This document shows, in pieces, positions 1-11,500 of a stretch of DNA of 64,000 nucleotides. Where the stretch lies: NCBI GenBank assembly GCA_930367215.1, contig OV884060.1, positions 213,035,253 to 213,099,252 on the forward strand, written 5' to 3'. The stretch is from Pollenia angustigena (lineage: Eukaryota; Arthropoda; Insecta; Diptera; Polleniidae). Numbering within the stretch: position 1 is the stretch's first letter; every line of letters starts with the position of its first letter. The notes below the pieces were generated by a model, which was not told where the DNA came from, ran no database searches, and saw only the letters and a list, made by a program, of their open reading frames with translations. A program made the translations under genes and the position numbers.

Positions 1-318
1 GGCAAAAAGAAAAATATTCACAATTTGTTAACTTTTCCCTAATCACAGATTGTATATGTGCAGCTAAAATTGATGTGCGCTTGACGACACTATTTCGGCT
101 CATGGGAAGCGTTTTTATTACGCTGCAATCGATTTTCAGTTTTTCCAAAACTGCATTGAAAAGCTTTTTTATAAATGCCCCATCGGAAAATGGTCTTCCC
201 TGTTTTACTATTTCCAAAGTTAGTAAATTTGATATTTCTATTTTTAACTCTTCTATCCTATCTCCATGCTCTTCTTCTTGTGATACCCAACTTTTCAAGC
301 TATCCAAATAAACCTTTT
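1..318 (-). pseudogene. BED-finger/hAT-derived transposase-like gene, second segment
   Basis: Read on the minus strand, this stretch is open from a stop near 318 to the left edge of the window, so it continues outside. The deduced peptide contains GRPFSDGAFIKKLF followed by an MSRNSVVKRT-like helix and a segment ending near EYFSF. This order matches the start of the catalytic region in hAT-derived ZBED5/GTF2IRD2-type proteins (family knowledge). The segment resumes directly from the piece at 4774-4945, where the peptide ends near ERENQY; here it begins KKVYLDSLKSW. The two halves are separated by the TIR element 328-4772. I infer a transposon-derived gene disrupted by insertion. Whether the part outside the window is intact cannot be seen. 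Confidence 0.72.
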
Positions 319-1055
319 TTTAATCTTAAGCTAAGTCTACACGATGTGTTGAATCAGCAAATTTATGTTGAAAAATTTGTTTTCAGCGCCAACATATCGT
401 GTAGACACCAAATTTTTTCAACGTATGCTTACCAACATATGACAGGCATTTGTTAACGATGTCAGCAAACTTTTTTTCACAATTATAGCATATCGTCTAG
501 ACACAATATTTTTTGCTTTTTATCAAATCTTTTACGTATGTTGACAAATATGTTATTTGTTGAAAGTCGTATGCAAGCTTTTCAGCATACAGCAAATTTG
601 GTAGCATATGAATAATATAAAAATTGGTATTCTTTTAATAACTTGATTAATTTTTTACATAACCCCGGAAGTTATCCAGATTTTTAGCTTATCGGCAAAT
701 AAGGAACAAAAAATTGCATTTATAAGTGCTTTGAAAATAGAAATGTTTGCCAAAGAACTTTATTTTAGAGTTATAGCCTATAAAAGTTGATCAATTCTTA
801 ACCAATATTTCTTGAAGTATAAATTGGATCACAGCAATAAGGGTATCGCTGAAGGGTGTTTCCAAATACCTTTCACATGGTATATAAAACATGCCGAATT
901 ATTAACCCATTAAGAACCAATTTAAAAAAATATTTTAATTTACTAATGCATTTTATCAAAATGGCTCTAATCTCAAAATGTTATCGATATAAAGGTATTT
1001 TTTACATATAATATTTTATAGGGAACGCATCAAGTTATTAAAGTTAAAAAATTAT

Positions 1056-3438
1056 AATTTCAAAAGATTTTGTTATTCGTGCTTAATTCCCAGTTTTTAT
1101 TCTTGATAAAAACACTTGAAATTTATTGTTGATGGGATAAGCTATTCCTATGCATTTCACTGGTTGCTTAGGCCAGATCATCAGGAAACTTCATCCATAA
1201 AGATTTTAGAAAAACTAAAGATATTAAACCAAATAAAACTGTTAAACGTATAAGACTTATAGCAACAGTTTTACTTGTAACAATATCAAAGCTTTAACAA
1301 AACACATCAACAATAAAAAAGTGGGTTTATCTCATCTTACATTCCCCACAACAATAAGTTGAAATTCTCTCAACATTAATTGTAGTTGTAAGTAGGTTAA
1401 GAAAAACAAAATAAAAAACAAACAACAACTTACAAAAGATGTTGTCAATTAAGTGTTTTTTTAGGCCGTGCACTTGCCTGATTATTATCAAAAAGTAATT
1501 TCAATTTTTGGGAATACAAAATTTTAATTTCAAAAGATTTTGTTATTCGTGCTTAATTCCCAGTTTTTATTCTTGATAAAAACACTTGAAATTTATTGTT
1601 GATGGGATAAGCTATTCCTATGCATTTCACTGGTTGCTTAGGCCAGATCATCAGGAAACTTCATCCATAAAGATTTTAGAAAAACTAAAGATATTAAACC
1701 AAATAAAACTGTTAAACGTATAAGACTTATAGCAACAGTTTTACTTGTAACAATATCAAAGCTTTAACAAAACACATCAACAATAAAAAAGTGGGTTTAT
1801 CTCATCTTACATTCCCCACAACAATAAGTTGAAATTCTCTCAACATTAATTGTAGTTGTAAGTAGGTTAAGAAAAACAAAATAAAAAAACAAACAACAAC
1901 TTACAAAAGATGTTGTCAATTAAGTGTTTTTTTAGGCCGTGCACTTGCCTGATTATTATCAAAAAGTAATTTCAATTTTTGGGAATACAAAATTTTAATT
2001 TCAAAAGATTTTGTTATTCGTGCTTAATTCCCAGTTTTTATTCTTGATAAAAACACTTGAAATTTATTGTTGATCTTTTGTAAGTTGTTGTTTGTTTTTT
2101 ATTTTGTTTTTCTTAACCTACTTACAACTACAATTAATGTTGAGAGAATTTCAACTTATTGTTGTGGGGAATGTAAGATGAGATAAACCCACTTTTTTAT
2201 TGTTGATGTGTTTTGTTAAAGCTTTGATATTGTTACAAGTAAAACTGTTGCTATAAGTCTTATACGTTTAACAGTTTTATTTGGTTTAATATCTTTAGTT
2301 TTTCTAAAATCTTTATGGATGAAGTTTCCTGATGATCTGGCCTAAGCAACCAGTGAAATGCATAGGAATAGCTTATCCCATCAACAATAAATTTCAAGTG
2401 TTTTTATCAAGAATAAAAACTGGGAATTAAGCACGAATAACAAAATCTTTTGAAATTAAAATTTTGTATTCCCAAAAATTGAAATTACTTTTTGATAATA
2501 ATCAGGCAAGTGCACGGCCTAAAAAAACACTTAATTGACAACATCTTTTGTAAGTTGTTGTTTGTTTTTTATTTTGTTTTTCTTAACCTACTTACAACTA
2601 CAATTAATGTTGAGAGAATTTCAACTTATTGTTGTGGGGAATGTAAGATGAGATAAACCCACTTTTTTATTGTTGATGTGTTTTGTTAAAGCTTTGATAT
2701 TGTTACAAGTAAAACTGTTGCTATAAGTCTTATACGTTTAACAGTTTTATTTGGTTTAATATCTTTAGTTTTTCTAAAATCTTTATGGATGAAGTTTCCT
2801 GATGATCTGGCCTAAGCAACCAGTGAAATGCATAGGAATAGCTTATCCCATCAACAATAAATTTCAAGTGTTTTTATCAAGAATAAAAACTGGGAATTAA
2901 GCACGAATAACAAAATCTTTTGAAATTAAAATTTTGTATTCCCAAAAATTGAAATTACTTTTTGATAATAATCAGGCAAGTGCACGGCCTAAAAAAACAC
3001 TTAATTGACAACATCTTTTGTAAGTTGTTGTTTGTTTTTTATTTTGTTTTTCTTAACCTACTTACAACTACAATTAATGTTGAGAGAATTTCAACTTATT
3101 GTTGTGGGGAATGTAAGATGAGATAAACCCACTTTTTTATTGTTGATGTGTTTTGTTAAAGCTTTGATATTGTTACAAGTAAAACTGTTGCTATAAGTCT
3201 TATACGTTTAACAGTTTTATTTGGTTTAATATCTTTAGTTTTTCTAAAATCTTTATGGATGAAGTTTCCTGATGATCTGGCCTAAGCAACCAGTGAAATG
3301 CATAGGAATAGCTTATCCCATCAACAATAAATTTCAAGTGTTTTTATCAAGAATAAAAACTGGGAATTAAGCACGAATAACAAAATCTTTTGAAATTAAA
3401 ATTTTGTATTCCCAAAAATTGAAATTACTTTTTGATAA
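1056..3438. repeat. Foldback array of 470-bp units, direct then inverted
   Basis: Nearly identical units begin at 1059, 1529 and 2000 (each starts TTCAAAAGATTTTG). The third stops after 74 bp, at 2073. From 2073 the same sequence runs in reverse complement: a 382-bp partial unit to 2454, full 470-bp units at 2455-2924 and 2925-3394, and a short remnant to 3438. The arms could pair over roughly 1 kb. The only copy difference I noticed is one extra A in the second direct unit, so the array looks recently amplified or homogenised. Foldback elements with tandem repeats in their arms are known in flies (FB, Galileo), but this unit is not one I recognise. Confidence 0.9.
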
Positions 3439-3689
3439 AAAATTATATTATAATAAATCTTTTGTTTAATATAGAGTTATGAGTATACATGTCGTAATAG
3501 TTTATATACTCTATGTATCTAGCAAAACTGTAACTGTATTAAAATTTGGTCCAGTTTATGTTTTTTAATATTAAAATTACTCAACCGAATTTTGTAATTA
3601 TCGACCCAAAAATCCCGTTAATACGGCTAAACTGATACAAATCATGATAGTTTACTCAAATTTGGTCAAATTAAGTTATATATGATTAA

Positions 3690-4217
3690 TAAGTCGGTTA
3701 AGTCCGACCACAAAATATACAGATAAATATTTGAACGTGTACCTAATTTGGGACTCATGGGCAATCATGGACCCGATAAAACAAATAAGGTTATAGTCGC
3801 TAAATTTTGTATAAATACTAAAAATTTTAAGGATGTTATGGTATTGGTAATATTTTTGTGAGTGATAATTGTATATGAGCTATATATTTAGAATATAAAG
3901 TTAAATCTTAATACCAAGATAAAAAAATGGGGTTTTGGCACAAAGACTCTAATCTGAAAAGTAGTTAGTATCTTTGAGAAATTATGGACCGTTCCTCACC
4001 TGTTTCAATAACAATAAATATTTAGTACCAATGTACCAAATTTTGTCAAATAATTGCGACCTGTACTTTGCACACTACAAAGTAAGCAGCCAGCCAGTCG
4101 TCCGGACAGATATCGTTATATCGACTCAAGAAAGTGATTGAGTCGATCGGGATACTATAAAATGGTTATAGGACCAATATTTTTAAGTGTTACAGACACT
4201 ATGGTGGTGTGGGTATC
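3690..4217 (+). repeat. Family A repeat, diverged copy inside the TIR element
   Basis: It starts with AAGTCGGTTAAGTCCGACCA and ends with ATGGTGGTGTGGGTATCA. It shares internal landmarks with the other family A copies: a GACCTGTACTTTGCACAC box, a CAGCCAGCCAG run, GAGTCGATCGGGATACT and GGACCAATATT. It is more diverged than the copies at 12986, 39904 and 42508. Confidence 0.65.
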
Positions 4218-4773
4218 AAAATGAAAAACATACTGCTGGCCGGCCCATAACTTACCATAACGGTGGAACTGTAACCAATTATAAAACTGTGAGGCTTTAT
4301 AAATAATTTTTAGATCAATCCAGTTCATATATTTTAACTACATATTTGCGGATTTGATCCAGCCCAATATATGTATCTTTCATACTTATTCAGTATTAAT
4401 ATGCATACATAAAACTAATAATTTTTGCACTAAAGGCGATAATTTATAACAAATTTTAAATAAAAAAAATTAAAATAATAAAAAAGAGAATTGTCAAATT
4501 TATTTAAAATTTTTAAACAAATGTTCTCTTTACTCAACATACATAACAACATACGAAATTCAACATATCGTGTAGACACAAAAATTGTATGCTAACTTAT
4601 TTGTTGAAATATCATTTGCTAGCATATGATGAATTTGAAAAATTTAGTATTTTCAGCATATCGTCTAGACATCCAGCATATTGCATATGCTGAAAGAGAC
4701 ATTTGTTATTATTTTTAAGCATATGAGTATAAGCATACATTTGCTGATTGAACATATCGTCTAGACTAAGCTT

Positions 4774-4945
4774 TATATTGGTTTTCCCTTTCTTTTACTT
4801 CATATTGTTTAATATCATTATGGAAATGATCATAATGCCTTTTCAAAGTATACAATCTCTTAAGTTCAAATGTTTTAAAACATAAGAGACATTGAAAATA
4901 ATTAAATGCATTTTTTATCATAAAATATTTTTTATATGGCATCAT
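4774..4945 (-). pseudogene. BED-finger/hAT-derived transposase-like gene, N-terminal segment
   Basis: An ATG at 4945 (minus strand) opens 57 codons up to the edge of the TIR element. The peptide starts MMPYKKYF and carries a BED-type zinc finger: Cys19, Cys22, His37 and His42, with the spacing C-x2-C-x14-H-x4-H. It then has a short charged linker. BED fingers bind DNA at the N-terminus of hAT transposases and of host genes derived from them. The frame closes on a stop just inside the insertion, and coding resumes at 318 and below. The start was chosen because it precedes the finger by the short distance usual in ZBED5-like proteins and an adjacent second ATG shares the frame. A hAT-like element lies 36 bp upstream of the start. 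Confidence 0.75.
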
Positions 4946-4980
4946 TTATCTTTTTTTTAATAAACTCATCCGCTTGCACG

Positions 4981-5858
4981 CAGGGTTGTGAACTATTTCT
5001 AATCAAAAAGCGCCGTGCCCCCAATCAAAAAGCGCTAAAAAGCGCTTATTAAAATTTAAATAACAACAAACTTAATGAAATGTTTAAGAACCAAGTTTTA
5101 TTTATTACACTGGCCGTCAAAAAGAAAATCGTTTTAATTAGAAATATATCAAATACAAAGATTTTACAGCGCTAACCTCATTTATCAGAACTCCAGGTAT
5201 ATTATGAATAAAATTGGACATGAAATCATGAAGATCAGTAAACAAAATGTTAACTAGACGTAGTTGAATAAACTATTTGGATTCAGCAAGCTAAAGTCAA
5301 TTTGTTTCTTGATGCAAGAAATTCGATTCTGTTTAAAAATCAAAAAAATCAGACTAATATTAAAAAAATGCTGCTTGATTTCAGAAATATCTTTCTTGTT
5401 TTTAATAAAACTAAGCTACTTTTGTATATCTTGTTTTAAGAAATTTTTGATCATATACCAAAAACTTGAATTTTTTGATCATGAGAAAATGTTTGTTTAT
5501 TTCAGAAAGTTTTACTAAATACATAGGAACAAAACAAGTTAAAATCAGGAAATTATTTTTGAATTTTTTTGTTTTAAGAAACGAAATGGATTACTTTAGA
5601 AAATAATAAATTTCTTTCCTTGTATAGTATGCATTTCAGAGTACCTATACATCAAAAGAATTTAAAAAACGGAAACAAATTTTGTTTTAATGTGTCTTGA
5701 TTTTAATGTATGCAAATAAAAGTACAAAAATGTCGGGTATCTAAAAAAGCGCTAATTTAGCGCTCTTTTAAAAAAAAGCGCCAAGGAAGAAATATGCGCA
5801 TTTTCGACAATTAAAAAGCGCTAAATCTAGCGCCAAAGGCGCTAAATTGGCAACTCCG
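4981..5858. mobile_element. hAT-like non-autonomous element with AGCGCT subterminal repeats
   Basis: An exact 8-bp duplication CTTGCACG flanks the element (4973-4980 and 5859-5866). Imperfect TIRs are CAGGGTTGTGAA at the left and CGGAGTTGCCAA read inward from the right. An 8-bp TSD with CAGGG-type ends is the hAT signature. Both subterminal regions are crowded with AGCGC or AGCGCT boxes (for example around 5017-5045, 5748-5790 and 5817-5842). No transposase is recognised. The 84-codon open frame at 5264-5518 has no family resemblance I can name and is AT-biased, so I do not call it a gene. Confidence 0.82.
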
Positions 5859-5866
5859 CTTGCACG

Positions 5867-7107
5867 TCCGTTATCGCTGTCTACAAGACTATTAAATGAA
5901 ATTCTAATTTGAAGTTTACAGGTATACACAATTGTACATAGAAATGGATTTCCCTGGTCTATTTATTCAAAAATAAAATGAATTACATGAGAATTATAAC
6001 GTGAAAAAGTTATTTTAGTAAAAAGTTAGGGTATTCATAGTGGTAAGTAAAATAGAAAGGGTATTCACGGTGTTGGGTTACTCATACTTCAAACATCTGT
6101 GCATACATTTTAATTGTAGCTAATGGTATATCATAACTTTTTACAAAATACCAAATGCGCACCTGAGTTTGCCTGCAAAAATGTATAAAGTCATTATAAC
6201 CGGTCAAAGTTACGTTAAATAAATACCATAAAGTAGTAAGGTTTACTCTTTAGACTCGGGCATATAATTGTAGCATAAAAAAGTAAGCAATAAAAATAGT
6301 GCGAAACAATAAAGTTTCATTAATACATCAATAAAACACATCTTCTTACCCAAAAATTTTACCTGCTGTCACATTTGCTTTTATGTGTATAGGTTTACAC
6401 ATAAATTGTAGCAAAACAAGACTTTTTTAACTTTTTTTTTAAATATTTTTACCTACTTAAGAAAAGAGTTTCCAAAAAAAAAACCCACCGACGCGATTGG
6501 TACAGAAACAAAAATATTTTTACAATCACAAAATACCAACAAATTCTTGTGGCTTTTTCTTTTCTTAATAATTTCTGCATTTAGGTACGTCTTTTTAACG
6601 AAAGAAAAAGGGACCCTGTTACAGGCATCAACGAATTTTTTTCACGAACAAAACACATATCGTTAGCTTAAATGCAAAACAATTATTTTGAAAATTTGAA
6701 ATTTTTGTTGATTAGGATTCACTTTACATATATATTTTTATAAAATTTTAAAATTCTATCTTAAAAAATAACCACAATTGCACAATTGTACAAAGAAATG
6801 GAAATCCCTGTTTTAAAATCATTGTACAATGTCAAAAACAGAAATAAAACAAAACAAAAACATAGATAATAAATAAAATAAAAAAGATAATAAAACAAAA
6901 AAAAGATGTACCTACATACAGTTATTGTATATTTATTTATATACATAAATATATTTAGAGGCCTCAAAACAGGCCTTGCAATATTTGCGATATTTCCCGC
7001 TGAATGAGAGTGTTTCTCAGTAAACAATTATATTTTACGCTCGCAAAACAAAAGAGCGTAAGCGTACATGTGAATTAATTTGCACAATTGTGCAAGGCGC
7101 TGACATC
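5867..7107. other. Non-coding AT-rich stretch with three copies of an ACAATTGTAC motif
   Basis: No gene recognised. Three direct copies of a block resembling CACAATTGTACAAAGAAATG followed by GAAATCCCTG lie at 5933-5957, 6778-6810 and 7081-7112. They may be right ends of hAT-type elements whose left ends are lost, but no partner was found. Confidence 0.4.
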
Positions 7108-7996
7108 CCTGATTTAAACATTTGGTAGATCGAAATTTGCTTTCCTGAATGATTATCCATCTTAATTGATTTTACATGTTTTTTCCTTACTTCTGTTTTT
7201 TCGTACTTTTGTCAAGAATTTTTCTTGAAGTCCAAGTACATTTTTTGTTTTTTTCATTTTGTCTTTCTCTTTTCTGTTGACCTTTTTCAGCACAACTTGA
7301 AGGACAAATGTACACATAGAGCTCGTGCCTTAGCTTTAACAATAATTAGTATTGTGGTTATTTTGTTGAACTATTTATGGTTTTTAATCCAAATTTTTAA
7401 TATTTTTTTTTTTTTTTTTTTTTTTTTTAATTAGGCTTAAGTTCATGAAATTTAATTTTCATTAAATTATTTTTATGAAGAAAGGAATTTTACAACATGA
7501 AAATTAATTAAAATTGTTATTGATAATCTTTCATTCTTGACGTGGCTCGGGCTCGAACCCTGGCCGGCAGGTTACCATGACTTCAAGATGGACTTCAAGA
7601 AAAATCCTTGACAAAAGTACCTAATAACAGAAGTAAGGAAAAAACATGTAAAATCAATTAAGATGGATAATCATTCAGGAAAGCAAATTTCGATCTACCA
7701 AATGTTTAAATACAATTTGGTTTAAGGATTGATGTTTGACTATTGACGTCAGCAGTCGTCGATGGCTGCGAGTGTAAGACGGCAAATCCATCTGAGGAGA
7801 TCGAGTGGTTGCGATCGAAACATGTCATGGTAACCTGCCGGCCAGGGTTCGAGCCCGAGCCACGTCAAGAATGAAAGATTATCAATAACAATTTTAATTA
7901 ATTTCCATGTTGTAAAATTCCTTTCTTCATAAAAATAACTTAATGAAAATTAAATTTCATGAACATAAGTCTAATTAAAAAAAAAAAAAAAAAAAT
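7108..7996. mobile_element. Inverted pair of a SINE-like repeat with a tRNA-like module
   Basis: A near full-length copy runs on the plus strand from about 7585 to the A-run at 7977-7996. It contains a tRNA-like module at 7797-7865, with GAGTGGTTGCGATCG resembling a D-arm/A box and GGTTCGAGCCC (7846-7856) matching a pol III B box. A rearranged second copy lies head-to-head at 7108-7577: 7108-7250 is the reverse complement of 7588-7720, and 7330-7577 is the reverse complement of 7825-7990, including the B box. The repeat recurs at 11035-11500. Fragments are seen at about 14725-14790 and 46385-46505. A tRNA-derived SINE is the best reading; a MITE that captured a tRNA is the alternative. Confidence 0.7.
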
Positions 7997-8335
7997 ATTA
8001 AAAATTTGGATTAAATTTTATATATATTTTATAATTTTTTATATAAAATAATTTTTATAATAAAGGTTTAAAAATTTGTTCTAAAAACGAAAGAAAATAC
8101 TTAAAAAATTGCCTTATCGATCATAATCAAGTGATGTAATCAAACTCTCCAAAAAGACCCCCGTAAGTATGCTTCATTGATTTGTCACATAAAATGTTTA
8201 TTTAACTGCAATTTCCACAGTTATTTTTCAAATAAAAAACATTAACAGAGGGTTAAAGAAAAAGGAAATAAAAAACCCTCTCACAAACATTTACATACAC
8301 AGCCGCAAATAACAAAGGGCAAATAGAACAAACAC

Positions 8336-8371
<36 letters not shown>

Positions 8372-9674
8372 ACGGGTAATAAGCACAGGTGAGGAAAAAA
8401 ATAAAAAAGGATTCTTTTACTATTGTATATTGTATAGACTGAATGTATTTGTATGGGTTTCATTTGAATGAGTGCGTGGTGAACTTTCTGTTCTGTCTTA
8501 ATGCCTTTTATGCGACCTTTGCTTGTAATTTAAGCAAACAACTGATATCCTAGAACCCATTATTGTTGTAGCTGTTGTTGTTCTTGCTACTGTATAGTAG
8601 TACGTTCTTCTGCTATTGTTTAGAGCTGTTGAGAATTTTTCCTTTTTTTCGAATTTACAGTACATATTAGCTTTGGCATTGTATTTCATTTGCCGGTGAC
8701 ATTCGTTTGCTAGTGCTTCATTTGCTATACCACGTTATGTTTACGTATGTGCAATTTTTTGCCCCTAAGAAAAAGCCATCGCAAAAAAATAACTCATACG
8801 TATCGTATGACCTGCCGTATAAGATCATCTCTCAATTTCTATTTCTTCTATTTTTTTTTTTTTATTAATTTTTCAATTTGATTTAATATTTCTATCTATT
8901 CTCCTTTTTTGTTTTTGTATAACACAACAGAAGGGTGGACGGAAAGAAATTACACACTTTCAGGGAAGTAAACAAAATTTTACGTAAGTGTGTGTCTGTA
9001 TGTGTGTGTACGTTTTGTAAGAGAGTGATTTTTATTTTAGTTTCTTTGCCACTCTATGACTTAATTGAAATTTAGTGTTATTTGTTGTTATTGTTTTTTC
9101 CAATTGTGTGTTTATTTACGCCAAGTTCGTGTTAATGTTCGTATGGGCAAGTGTAGTTTGTTTGTGGCCGAGCAAGTAAAGAGCAATGGCGTTGTTGTTC
9201 TTGTTGCTGTTTTAAAATTGTTGTATGATGCCCATCATTAATGAGTGTTCAGGTTGATGTATGTGTGAATAAGGCTTGCCAGATTCATATGTATTTGCAA
9301 AATTCTTGTCTTGATTTTGAAAAACATTCTTTCATAAAAGTAACACAACAGTTAAAGCCAGTTTAAAGCAAAAAATACAAGTAAATGAAGTCACTTTTTG
9401 CATTAAACTTTTCGTTACGCTTTTGTTTTGAGTCAGCTGTTTGTGCTGCAGTTAAACTTTCCAGTTTTTCGTGATAGTTGTTTTCAAAATTTAAAGCTGT
9501 GACGTTGGCTGCAAGCAATTTTTAGGCAATTCACTTTTAAGATTTTACTTTCACCAAGAAAAAGTTTCTTATTAAAATTGTAAACATCTGTGTTCTTAAA
9601 TATAAACTGAAGCCAGTGTTGCCAATTTAACCATATAGTGGCTCGATTTAGCCATTTCTCATCTCGTTTAGCCA
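7997..9674. other. Intron- or intergenic-like sequence, no gene seen
   Basis: AT-rich sequence with a 30-bp-class A-run (8338-8369), GT-rich tracts near 8990-9015 and scattered TTG repeats. The short open frames across the A-run are artefacts of low complexity. Nothing recognisable was found. Confidence 0.5.
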
Positions 9675-10465
9675 CACAGAAAAAATGATTGCCGCATTAT
9701 TTTCAAACAAACGCTTGTTTGAAAATTTTTTTTTTATTTCTACAAATTTTTTTACTGATTCAATTAATATTTTTGTTTGATTTTTATTTAGGCAACAAAA
9801 ATGTGGACAACTATTCACAAATATAATATACGCGTTATTGGTTTCAAGTTTTCATAATTTTGTATGAAATATTTAACGCTTTTTAATGTTGTCGTCTTTT
9901 TGCATTTTTTTTATTTGATCGTGTTGCTTACGAGTATTACATTTTTTAAAACGGTTTATTTTTAAATGTAAATCAAATACAGAAATAGAATGATGACGAA
10001 AAACATACCGAGTCGGTCTGCCGCCGTTTTTGGTTACATTTCTTCTTCTTTAGCTAAGGAAAGGATACAGCAACAGTGAATGATGAAGAAAAACATTGTG
10101 TGTATAATTAAGACTTTGTTCAAAAATTATTCAAACAAAAAAATGTGTCTCAAAGCCAGCCGGCCGCTCTGCTCTGCCTTCATATTCCCCAACAGCGATT
10201 GCTTGAGTGCGCGTCATTGATTGTGCAAAAACTTTTTTGTTTGATTCAGAAAGATTATTTGTTTGAAATTTATATGAATTTCAGTAAACTTTTTGTTTGA
10301 TTCAGTTAAATTATTTGATGGAAAAAATCGGTGTTTTTTTTTCAAAAAACATAATGTAAATACATTGTTTGAATATGCGAATTTGTTTATAGGACCGATT
10401 TCAGACAAAAAATTGTTTGATTTTACAAATTTTTTGTTTGAAATGGAAAAATAATTTTTTCTGTG
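9675..10465. mobile_element. CACAG-ended element, copy 1
   Basis: It begins CACAGAAAAAATGATTGCCG and ends ATAATTTTTTCTGTG, so the ends form an inverted CACAGAAAAAAT repeat. The dinucleotide CA flanks both sides. The interior repeats TTTGTTTGA/TTCAAACAAA many times near both ends. It matches the element at 38101-39120 over most of its length, including an internal AACAAAAATGTGGACAACT block. No transposase was recognised. Confidence 0.72.
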
Positions 10466-10723
10466 CATGAATAATTCAATTTAGTCAGTTATTCAGCAAT
10501 TTTTATTTAACCAAATTTGCTTCAAGTTTTTAAAATTTTTAGACCAAAAAATGTCAAAAAGCTGCATTAGTTGTGTTGCTATGTAAAATTTTTCTAAAAT
10601 GTTTACGCAAATAACAGTTACAATAAAAAAAATCAATTCTATCGATAATTTGAGCTTTTCGTTTATCAAAGATTTTTCTTGTTTAGTTTATTGCTACTGA
10701 AAATGTATTCAAATTATCTCTTA

Positions 10724-10979
10724 GTCCCAAACCATATTATGAAACATTTGCTGCGAAACATTTGAATTTGTTGATAAAAAGGGGTTAGATGAATGGAAAA
10801 GTGTAATTTGCTTCATGTACAAGAAGTTTTTGTAAGTTTGTTATTGAAAGAAAGAGAGAAGGCATAGAAAACGACTCAATGCTGTAAAACATAATTTTTA
10901 TTCTATGGACACGAATGCAGTTTCGAAAGAGAATTGAAGAAAGTTTTTGCAGCAAATGTTTTATAATATGGATGAGGAC
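10724..10979. mobile_element. Palindromic element with TTA target duplication
   Basis: TTA flanks both sides (10721-10723 and 10980-10982). The left end GTCCCAAACCATATTATGAA and the inward-read right end GTCCTCATCCATATTATAAA continue as AACATTTGCTGC, giving TIRs of about 33 bp. A 3-bp TTA duplication points to the PIF/Harbinger group (inference). No coding sequence. Confidence 0.72.
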
Positions 10980-11034
10980 TTATGTGCACTTTTAGTGCAG
11001 TAAGTAAATAATTTTTTTTAGTTTTTTATTAGTA

Positions 11035-11500
11035 ATTAGTATGGTGGTTATTTTGTTGAACTATTTGTGGTTTTTTATCCAAATTTTTAATATTTTTAAT
11101 CAGGCTTAAGTTCATCAAATTTAATTTTTCATTAAATTATTTTTATGAAGAAATGAATTTTACAACATGAAAATTAATTAAAATTGCTATGGATAATCTT
11201 TCATTCTTGGCCGTGGCCGGGGCTCGAACACTGGCCGGCAGGTTCGATCGCAACCACTCGATCTCCTCAGATGGATTTGCCGTCTTACACTCGCAGCCAT
11301 CGACGACTGCTGACGTCAATAGTCAAACATCAATCCTTAAACCAAATTGTATTTTAACCTTGGTAGATCGAAATTTGCTTTTTTGAATGAATTATTAATT
11401 TTTAATTGTTTTTACATGTTTTTTCCTTACTTCTGTTTTCTCGCACTTTCGTCAAGAATTCTTCTTGAAGTCCAAAGTACATTTTTGGTTTTCTTTATTA
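11035..11500 (-). mobile_element. SINE-like repeat with tRNA-like module, second locus
   Basis: This is the reverse orientation of the repeat at 7585-7996. From the left: AATTAGTATGGTGGTTATTT, then the AGGCTTAAGTTCAT block, then the tRNA-like module (11219-11270, with a B box degraded to GTGTTCGAGCCC), then the TTCTTCAAGACG-side end near AAGTCCAAAGTAC at about 11480. It is simple and single, unlike the inverted pair upstream. The 65-codon open frame through the module is incidental. Confidence 0.65.

Larger units (their letters stand above)
328..4772. mobile_element. 4.4-kb TIR element splitting the BED/hAT gene
   Basis: The ends are imperfect inverted repeats of about 40 bp: AAGCTAAGTCTACACGATGT at the left and, read inward from the right, AAGCTTAGTCTAGACGATAT. 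Both continue into (T)CAATCAGCAAAT-like sequence. The 13-mer ATATCGTSTAGAC recurs in the subterminal zones at 394-406, 490-502, 4565-4577, 4658-4670 and 4753-4765, and inverted with one mismatch at 335-347. These could be transposase-binding sites (inference). No transposase frame is visible. The interior holds a foldback array (1056-3438) and a family A repeat (3690-4217). I could not find a convincing target duplication. The strongest support for insertion is the split reading frame on either side. Confidence 0.75.

Noticed and set aside
1056..3438. CRISPR-like or rDNA-type array
   Set aside because: Units are 470 bp, contiguous without spacers and switch orientation in the middle; this is a foldback repeat in eukaryotic DNA.
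320..4779. 8-bp target duplication for the 4.4-kb element (TTAATCTT against TTATATTG)
   Set aside because: Only about half the positions match, so I do not claim a duplication; insertion rests on the split frame and TIRs.
5264..5518. 84-codon open frame inside the hAT-like element
   Set aside because: Lys/Phe/Ile/Leu-rich translation of AT-rich DNA with no recognised motif; not enough for a gene call.
7797..7865. A functional tRNA gene
   Set aside because: The B box is good but the acceptor and anticodon arms do not fold properly and the same module sits inside a dispersed repeat, so it is a SINE-type module.
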